NCBI RefSeq assembly: GCF_023630205.1
Contig: NZ_JALPRR010000001.1
Coordinates: 1,462,231 to 1,526,230, forward strand
Origin: Pontibacter ruber
GTDB lineage: Bacteria > Bacteroidota > Bacteroidia > Cytophagales > Hymenobacteraceae
Length of the DNA stretch: 64,000 nt
Direction: 5' to 3'
Below the pieces are notes generated by a model. That model saw nothing but the letters and a program-made list of their open reading frames with translations. It was not told the DNA's origin and did no database searches. A program made the translations under genes and the position numbers. Within the stretch, counting starts at the first letter, position 1; each line of letters starts with the position of its first letter. Shown piece by piece: positions 58,566-64,000 of this stretch.

Positions 58566-61484
58566 TTAGCCGATGGCTGTCATTTCCTGGTTTTGTTCGT
58601 TGTAAGCTTCTACCGGAGCACAGGAGCAAACAAGGTTACGGTCGCCGTAAGCGCTGTCGATGCGGCTAACGGTTGGCCATACTTTGTTGTCGCGCAGGTA
58701 AGCCATCGGGAACACCGCTTTCTCACGAGTATATGGTCTGTTCCAGCTTTCTGTCATCACCACTTTAATCGTGTGCGGCGCATACTTCAGCACGTTCTCT
58801 TTCTGATCGGCTTTGCCTTCCTCGATCTCGCGAATTTCTTCACGGATAGAGATCATAGCGTCGCAGAAACGGTCCAGTTCTTCCTGTGCTTCCGACTCTG
58901 TTGGTTCTACCATCAGCGTACCCGCAACCGGGAACGATACCGTTGGCGCGTGGAAACCATAGTCCATCAGACGCTTTGCGATATCCTCTACCTCTACACC
59001 GAACTTCTTGAACTCGCGACAATCGAGGATCATCTCGTGTGCGCAACGGCCTTTAGAACCTACATACAGTACCGGATAGTGCTTCTCTAAACGTGCCTTA
59101 ATGTAGTTCGCGTTCAGAATAGCCACTTTGGTAGCCTCTGTCAGACCTTCGCCACCCATCATTGCAATGTAAGCATAAGAAATTGGCAGGATAGAAGCAG
59201 AACCCCAAGGTGCAGCCGATACCGCATTGATCGCGTCCTTACGGCCCAGATCAACTACAGCGTGGCCAGGCAGGAACGGAGCCAGGTCTTTCACCACACC
59301 GATTGGGCCCATGCCAGGACCACCACCACCGTGAGGGATACAGAAGGTCTTGTGCAGGTTCAGGTGGCAAACGTCAGCGCCGATGTTGGCAGGAGAAGTA
59401 AGGCCTACCTGGGCGTTCATGTTGGCACCGTCCATGTATACACGGCCACCGTTCTCGTGAATGATCTGGCAGATCTCGATGATGCTCTCCTCATATACAC
59501 CGTGTGTAGATGGGTAGGTCACCATTAGGCAAGACAGCTCATTTTTATACTGCTCTGCTTTTGCACGCAGGTCAGCTACGTCGATGTTACCTCTTTCGTC
59601 GCACTTCACGATCACCACTTTCATGCCGGCCATAACCGCAGAAGCTGGGTTAGTACCATGTGCAGAAGATGGGATCAGGGAAACCGTACGGTGATGATCA
59701 CCGCGAGACTCATGGTAAGCACGGATCACCATAAGGCCAGCGTACTCGCCTTGTGCACCAGAGTTTGGCTGCAGCGACATCGCGTCGAAACCAGTTACCT
59801 CGCACAACCAGGCCTCCAGGTCAGCGAAGATCTGCTGGTAGCCTTCTGTCTGATCAGCAGGAGCAAACGGGTGCAACTGACCAATTTCCGGCCATGTTAC
59901 CGGGATCATCTCTGCCGTAGCGTTTAGCTTCATGGTGCAAGAACCAAGCGGAATCATAGAGTGTACCAGGGAGATGTCTTTGTTCTCTAGGTGCTTCATG
60001 TAGCGCAGGATCTCGTGCTCCGAGTGGTGCTTGTTAAATACCTCGTGTGTCAGGTAGTCGCTCTTACGGATCAGGCTGTCAGACCAGTTGATCTCCGTCT
60101 CTTCCGGAAGCTCATCTATACTTAATACATCGGCAGACTTACCAGCCACTTTCGCGAAAACAGCAAGTATAGCTTTCACATCTTCCAGCTCCGTGTTCTG
60201 GTTAAGCGAAATACCGATGTTGTTTTCTCCGAAATAACGGAAGTTAATGCCAGCTGTCTCAGCCTCTCTGCGGATAGCGTCTCTCAGCTCGGCGCTTTCA
60301 ACAGCTACTTTCAGCGTATCGAAATAAGCTTCGTTCTGCTGCTCAAAACCAAGTGCCTGCAAGCCTTTGTCCAGTTGCTGTGTCAGCGCGAAAGTGTTCA
60401 GGCCGATATACTTCAGGCGACGTGGGCCGTGGTATACTGCATACATACCGGCGATAACCGCCAGCAGTACCTGCGCTGTACAGATGTTAGAAGTAGCTTT
60501 TTCGCGGCGGATGTGCTGCTCGCGCGTCTGCAGGGCCATGCGGTAAGCCTTGTTACCCTCAGCATCCACAGAAAGACCAATGATACGGCCCGGAATGATA
60601 CGCTTGAAGGCATCCTTTGTAGCAAAGTAACCTGCATGCGGACCGCCAAAGCCCATTGGCACGCCAAAACGCTGCGTGGTACCTACGGCTGCGTCAGCGC
60701 CCATCTCACCCGGAGGTGTTAACAACGTAAGCGAAAGAATGTCGGCAGCAACGGCTACCAGCATCTCCTGCTCGTGCGCTTTCGAGATAAAATCAGTGTA
60801 ATCGAACACCTCGCCATCGGCACCCGGGTACTGAACCAGCGCACCAAAAATGGTCTCGTCAGAGAAGTTAAACGCACGGTGGTCGCCTATCACCAGCTCA
60901 ATGCCAAGTGGCGTAGCGCGCGAAAGCAGTACGTCAATTGTTTGTGGCAATACCTGCTCCGATACGAAGAAGCGATTCGCGTTCTTGCGGGAGCCTTTGC
61001 GCTGGGCATGGAACATGTTCATGGCCTCGGCAGCGGCAGTACCTTCGTCCAGCAGCGATGCGTTGGCAATTTCCATACCTGTCAGGTCCATCACCATGGT
61101 CTGGTAGTTGATCAGCGCCTCCAGTCGGCCCTGCGCGATCTCAGCCTGGTAAGGCGTATAAGCAGTATACCAGCCCGGGTTCTCCATAATGTTACGAAGT
61201 ATAACCGGAGGCATAATGGTGTCGTTGTAGCCAAGGCCGATGTACGACTTGTACACCTTGTTCTTTCTGGCGATCTCCCCGAATTTCTTCAGGAAGTCTT
61301 TTTCAGAAAGCGCCTTTGGCAGGTTCAGCGGCTTTTTTAATCTAATGGCGGCCGGTACGGTCTCCTCAATCAGTTGGTCCAGTGAGCTTGCCCCAATGGT
61401 TTTAAGCATGTCCTGCATCTGCTCCTTGTCGGGGCCGTTGTGGCGCTCCTTAAAAACATCAGCAGGTTTGGTTTTAAGTATCAT
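58566..61484 (-). CDS. gcvP: Glycine dehydrogenase (decarboxylating), P protein
   Basis: This 972-residue PLP enzyme of the glycine cleavage system is the long single-chain form with an inactive N-half and an active C-half. The PLP lysine is in [20 protein letters not shown] (~residue 711), and the conserved Gly-rich loop follows it. Other landmarks are [13 protein letters not shown] and [18 protein letters not shown] (~500-520). H and T proteins are not adjacent. A TACTTTTG promoter element gives a leader of ~75 nt, too short for a tandem glycine riboswitch, and no such motif is seen. Confidence 0.97.
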   Translation of the reverse strand: MILKTKPADVFKERHNGPDKEQMQDMLKTIGASSLDQLIEETVPAAIRLKKPLNLPKALSEKDFLKKFGEIARKNKVYKSYIGLGYNDTIMPPVILRNIMENPGWYTAYTPYQAEIAQGRLEALINYQTMVMDLTGMEIANASLLDEGTAAAEAMNMFHAQRKGSRKNANRFFVSEQVLPQTIDVLLSRATPLGIELVIGDHRAFNFSDETIFGALVQYPGADGEVFDYTDFISKAHEQEMLVAVAADILSLTLLTPPGEMGADAAVGTTQRFGVPMGFGGPHAGYFATKDAFKRIIPGRIIGLSVDAEGNKAYRMALQTREQHIRREKATSNICTAQVLLAVIAGMYAVYHGPRRLKYIGLNTFALTQQLDKGLQALGFEQQNEAYFDTLKVAVESAELRDAIRREAETAGINFRYFGENNIGISLNQNTELEDVKAILAVFAKVAGKSADVLSIDELPEETEINWSDSLIRKSDYLTHEVFNKHHSEHEILRYMKHLENKDISLVHSMIPLGSCTMKLNATAEMIPVTWPEIGQLHPFAPADQTEGYQQIFADLEAWLCEVTGFDAMSLQPNSGAQGEYAGLMVIRAYHESRGDHHRTVSLIPSSAHGTNPASAVMAGMKVVIVKCDERGNIDVADLRAKAEQYKNELSCLMVTYPSTHGVYEESIIEICQIIHENGGRVYMDGANMNAQVGLTSPANIGADVCHLNLHKTFCIPHGGGGPGMGPIGVVKDLAPFLPGHAVVDLGRKDAINAVSAAPWGSASILPISYAYIAMMGGEGLTEATKVAILNANYIKARLEKHYPVLYVGSKGRCAHEMILDCREFKKFGVEVEDIAKRLMDYGFHAPTVSFPVAGTLMVEPTESEAQEELDRFCDAMISIREEIREIEEGKADQKENVLKYAPHTIKVVMTESWNRPYTREKAVFPMAYLRDNKVWPTVSRIDSAYGDRNLVCSCAPVEAYNEQNQEMTAIG

Positions 61485-61567
61485 ATAGATGAAGTATTGA
61501 TTGGGAATTTTTGGGTTTCAGTTTTCCAGTGGAAGACAAGCCAAAGGCTCTCTTTCAACAATTTCTG

Positions 61568-61575
61568 CAAAAGTA
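61568..61575 (-). promoter_or_regulatory. TAnnTTTG promoter element of gcvP
   Basis: The minus strand reads TACTTTTG followed by CAG, as in the rRNA promoters (TTTGCAG). It is 84 bp before the gcvP ATG. Confidence 0.6.
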
Positions 61576-61626
61576 ATAGTAATTGTTTATTATATTGAAG
61601 CATGAAAGCTAAATAGTTCTGTGTGT

Positions 61627-61685
61627 GGCGCCAACACCTTATATATACTAATGGTATACATTAGTATATATAAGGTGTTGGCGCC
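61627..61685. repeat. 59 bp hairpin with 27 bp perfect arms
   Basis: The left arm 61627-61653 starts GGCGCCAACACC and ends ACTAATG. The right arm 61659-61685 is its exact reverse complement. The loop is GTATA. It stands between divergent genes, so it is not a simple terminator. No target-site duplication is evident. It could be a MITE-like remnant or a regulatory structure. Confidence 0.9.
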
Positions 61686-61789
61686 GGTTTATGCACTACA
61701 GTACCACGGAGAGTAGCGGGCTTACAAATACCCTATCCTCCAGACTGCCAAACATAAAATAAAGAAGAACAATTCAGAAACACGCGCAG

Positions 61790-63031
61790 ATGAAGAAAGT
61801 TAAAATCGGGATCATAAAAGAAGGCAAAGTACCGGTAGATAAGCGGGTGCCACTTACACCTAAAAAGTGTGAGGAGGCCATGCAGGAGTTTCCGGAGGCC
61901 CAGGTGGTGGTGCAGCCAAGCGAGGTACGTTGCTTCTCTGATCAGGAGTACGAAGAGCTGGGCATACCACTGCAGCAAGACCTGAGCGACTGCGACGTAC
62001 TAATGGGGGTAAAAGAAGTACCCGTAGACCAGCTGATCCCGAACAAGACATACTTCTTCTTTTCGCATACTATAAAGAAGCAACCGCATAACGCCAAGCT
62101 TCTTCGCGCCATACTTGATAAGCACATCACTTTGATAGATTACGAGCTGCTAACAGACTCGCAGGGGCATCGGGTGGTTGCTTTCGGCAGGTATGCCGGC
62201 ATTGTAGGAGCGTACAACGGTATACTTACCTATGGCAAAAAGTGGAACCTCTTTGATCTGACGCCAGCTTACCTTTGCCACGAAATGGAGGATATGCAGG
62301 AAGAGTTCTTTAAAGTGAAGCTTCCGCCTATCAAGATTGCCGTAACCGGTGGAGGCCGTGTGGCAGGCGGAGCTATGGAAGTACTGGATAAAATGGGAAT
62401 CCGGAAGGTGAGTGTGTTTGACTACCTGTACAAACAGTTTAACGAGCCGGTATACGCCCAGCTGCACTCCGGCGACTACAACACCCGTCCCGATGTGGAA
62501 GTATGGGACTCTCCGGATTTTTATTCCAACCCTGAACTATACCAGTCTACTTTCCGCAAGTTCACCCGCGTTACCGATCTGCTGCTGGCCTGTGCTTACT
62601 GGAATCCGCGTGCGCCTAAACTCTTTACTGAAGAGGAGACGCGCCAGCCTGATTTCAAGATCGACACCATTGCCGATATTACCTGCGACGTGGATGGTTC
62701 TATACCTACTACCAAGCGCTCTACTACTATTCCGGAGCCAGCCTACGATTACAATCCTCAAACAGGTGAGCTCGAGCCAGCCTTTAGCCGAAAAGAGAAC
62801 ATTACCATAATGGCTGTAGATAACCTCCCCTGCGAATTACCCCGCAATGCTTCCCGCGACTTTGGCCGTAACATTATAGATTATGTATTCCCGCAGTTCT
62901 TTAATGGAGATGAAGGCGGCATGCTGGAGCGGGCTACTATCGCGCGCAATGGCGAACTAACCGAGAAGTATAAATACCTGCAAGAGTACGCCGATAGCGG
63001 GGTAAGTAAGGAAAGTATAAAACATGGATAG
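61790..63031 (+). CDS. Saccharopine dehydrogenase (lysine-forming)/alanine dehydrogenase-like protein
   Basis: This 413-residue protein of the AlaDH/PNT superfamily has an N-terminal catalytic domain with IGIIKEGKVPVDKRVPLTP (~6-24), containing the conserved Arg and Lys of the family. An NAD-binding Rossmann core follows (~180-320, IKIAVTGGGRVAGGAMEVLD as GxGxxGxG-like). The C-terminal part has ADITCDVDGSIPTTKRSTT, which is characteristic of the LYS1-like group. The substrate (saccharopine versus alanine or other amino acids) is unresolved. It diverges from gcvP around the large hairpin. Confidence 0.75.
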   Translation: MKKVKIGIIKEGKVPVDKRVPLTPKKCEEAMQEFPEAQVVVQPSEVRCFSDQEYEELGIPLQQDLSDCDVLMGVKEVPVDQLIPNKTYFFFSHTIKKQPHNAKLLRAILDKHITLIDYELLTDSQGHRVVAFGRYAGIVGAYNGILTYGKKWNLFDLTPAYLCHEMEDMQEEFFKVKLPPIKIAVTGGGRVAGGAMEVLDKMGIRKVSVFDYLYKQFNEPVYAQLHSGDYNTRPDVEVWDSPDFYSNPELYQSTFRKFTRVTDLLLACAYWNPRAPKLFTEEETRQPDFKIDTIADITCDVDGSIPTTKRSTTIPEPAYDYNPQTGELEPAFSRKENITIMAVDNLPCELPRNASRDFGRNIIDYVFPQFFNGDEGGMLERATIARNGELTEKYKYLQEYADSGVSKESIKHG

Positions 63032-63264
63032 CTTCTGGGCTGAAGCAAGGAGGGCATACATTCTAATGCGCAGCATGTATAATAAGTACAGAAACCTCTA
63101 AAAAAGAGCCGGCAGAAAGCTTTGATAGAAGGGGAAAGCAGAGGTGAGCAGAGCGAAATTGTACAGGAACGACGCCATGTATGGAGGGAAGAAAACACAA
63201 GGTGAAATAATGGTCTTGTAAATGAGTGAGTTGTGAGAAATGTAAGCAAATTCGTTTTGCACCC

Positions 63265-63295
63265 CTTGCAAAGCCAGAAACAAGCCCTACCTTTG
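63265..63295 (+). promoter_or_regulatory. rrn promoter P1
   Basis: CTTG (63265-63268) is followed after 19 bp by TACCTTTG (63288-63295) and then CACTCCC, the expected initiation region. Confidence 0.75.
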
Positions 63296-63423
63296 CACTC
63301 CCAACTGAGAAGAAGGGGAGAGGAAAAGGGGCTTTGGCAGAAAGCCTGCAGGGTAGTGAAAGCAGAAGGCGCAACTCCGCGGCAGCAACCGGAAAGAAAG
63401 TAAAAATAATTTTCCCCGGGTAG

Positions 63424-63454
63424 CTTGCAGGAAGAAAAACATTCCTTACCTTTG
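63424..63454 (+). promoter_or_regulatory. rrn promoter P2
   Basis: CTTG (63424-63427), 19 bp, TACCTTTG (63447-63454), then CAGCCCC. The spacing is identical to P1. Confidence 0.78.
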
Positions 63455-63574
63455 CAGCCCCTTCAGACGGAAGGCTTCTGAAAAGCAGGCAAAGGCAAGG
63501 CTGGTAACACAGCCTGCAGGGGTTGGAAAGGAGCGCAAAAGAGCAGCTGAAGAGAAAAAAAGTTTTCTTGTTTG

Positions 63575-63607
63575 CTTGCTTCGAAAGTAAAAAGCTTCTT
63601 ACCTTTG
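63575..63607 (+). promoter_or_regulatory. rrn promoter P3
   Basis: CTTG (63575-63578), 21 bp, TACCTTTG (63600-63607), then CAGCCGC. Confidence 0.75.
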
Positions 63608-63684
63608 CAGCCGCTTCACAAAAGAAAGCAGCACGGCTTCCGGCAGGGAGGCTGAGGGAAAGAAGAAAAAGAAAGAAAAAAAGA

Positions 63685-63716
63685 GTTGCAGAAACGAAAA
63701 ACAATTCGGACCTTTG
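63685..63716 (+). promoter_or_regulatory. rrn promoter P4 (variant)
   Basis: GTTG (63685-63688), 20 bp, GACCTTTG (63709-63716, G in place of the first T), then CACTCCCC. It is the closest to 16S. Confidence 0.62.
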
Positions 63717-63779
63717 CACTCCCCAAACGACAGCAGGTCAAGTAGGGAAAACAACAGTAACAAGGCTTTAAGTAAGCCG

Positions 63780-63797
63780 CCCTTCTAACGAGAAGGG
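63780..63797 (+). promoter_or_regulatory. Leader hairpin of the rRNA transcript
   Basis: CCCTTCT (63780-63786) pairs with AGAAGGG (63791-63797) over an AACG loop, upstream of the boxA. It may be part of the antitermination or processing leader. Confidence 0.55.
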
Positions 63798-63825
63798 GCA
63801 AAGCAAGGAAATAGTCTTTGCAGAA

Positions 63826-63834
63826 GTTCTTTGA
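63826..63834 (+). promoter_or_regulatory. boxA-like antitermination site
   Basis: GTTCTTTGA resembles the boxA element found before 16S in Bacteroidota, read by the NusB/NusE antitermination complex. It lies ~140 bp upstream of the mature 16S 5' end. Confidence 0.7.
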
Positions 63835-63974
63835 GAGATTGAGTGAGACAAAAAGAAAAATAGGTAAACCTTTACTTAGCGCAGAAGATTAAACTTTGCG
63901 TCAATTCTAAAAAAAGGAAAGGGCCACGGATCGGACGGACACATCAGCAACTTTGGTTGCAACGAGTATTTTAT

Positions 63975-64000
63975 ACAATGGAGAGTTTGATCCTGGCTCA
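63975..64000 (+). rRNA. rrs: 16S ribosomal RNA, first 26 nt only
   Basis: The window ends in AGAGTTTGATCCTGGCTCA, the universal 5' region of 16S rRNA (the primer 27F site). By alignment to E. coli numbering, position 1 falls at 63975. The rest of the gene is outside the window. Confidence 0.97.

Larger units (their letters stand above)
63032..63974 (+). other. Leader and promoter region of an rRNA operon
   Basis: No protein gene is recognised here. The open frames on either strand are purine- or pyrimidine-rich artefacts. The region contains four tandem promoter-like units (63255-63716), a GC-rich hairpin (63780-63797), a boxA (63826-63834) and ~140 nt of leader before 16S. AT- and GA-rich tracts are frequent. 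The first 200 bp after the preceding gene hold no recognisable signal. Confidence 0.8.

Noticed and set aside
61484..61620. Glycine riboswitch upstream of gcvP
   Set aside because: The predicted leader is about 75 nt, too short for the usual tandem aptamer, and no conserved core was recognised.
63063..63719. 218-codon minus-strand frame in the rRNA leader
   Set aside because: It is opposite tandem promoters and purine-rich leader sequence. The predicted chain is low-complexity and the region is explained by rRNA control.

Overview
The window looks like the chromosome of a Bacteroidota bacterium of the order Cytophagales, most probably family Hymenobacteraceae and close to Pontibacter. The evidence is the TAnnTTTG promoter motif with very short leaders and few Shine-Dalgarno sites, a type IX secretion type B cargo module, PafA-type alkaline phosphatase, DUF5686 and DUF2167 proteins, YtxJ (bacillithiol) and a CarboxypepD_reg/TonB-dependent receptor. 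The genus is inferred from gene content only. Most of the window is ordinary core and accessory chromosome. No prophage, insertion sequence, CRISPR array or tRNA gene was recognised.

Layout: 1-4660 is the atpB(partial)-E-F-H-A-G operon with large hairpins in two gaps and a terminator. 4740-14210 holds pafA, pyrophosphatase, a UbiA-like membrane protein, nnr and several envelope proteins. 14419-22118 carries complex I genes in an unusual order: nuoABC and nuoD are separated by a 4.7 kb block of small, oppositely oriented genes with hairpin repeats. 22120-32310 is a mixed accessory region with two intergenic repeat islands. They share a ~300 bp structured element whose stem covaries, and between them lies a candidate EVE-PD-(D/E)xK nuclease. 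32308-47434 is metabolic: a Lrp/AsnC regulator divergent from an aaRS-like asparagine synthetase, LutB, an M28 peptidase, IspF, a MarR/aldo-keto reductase/Old Yellow Enzyme electrophile-response set, an M16 peptidase, a fused E1 2-oxoacid dehydrogenase, YtxJ and OsmC, and LipA. 47887-57650 is a cell-surface block: a 1454-residue DUF3494/DUF11/PKD-like protein with a type B sorting domain, its PorP/SprF and OmpA partners, and a TonB-dependent receptor. 58566-63031 holds gcvP and a saccharopine/alanine dehydrogenase-like gene, divergent around a 59 bp hairpin. 63032-64000 is the leader of an rRNA operon with four tandem promoter-like motifs, a boxA and the first 26 nt of 16S rRNA.

Several groups appear to work together. 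The F-type ATPase and complex I genes serve energy conservation. LipA, GcvP and the fused E1 belong to lipoate-dependent 2-oxoacid and glycine metabolism. MarR probably controls the aldo/keto reductase, and perhaps the ene-reductase behind it, through a shared TTGTATATACAA operator. The adhesin-SprF-OmpA set forms one export and anchoring module.

The strongest non-gene signals are: (i) the heptamer AAGTATA/TATACTT, seen roughly 120-130 times against about 8 expected; (ii) the covarying structured repeat; (iii) a 37 nt octamer repeat placed exactly 6 nt before the start codons of two unrelated genes; (iv) the tandem rrn promoters; (v) two very long perfect palindromes. Coordinates and counts were read by eye. 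Family names rest on recognised motifs, not on database searches.
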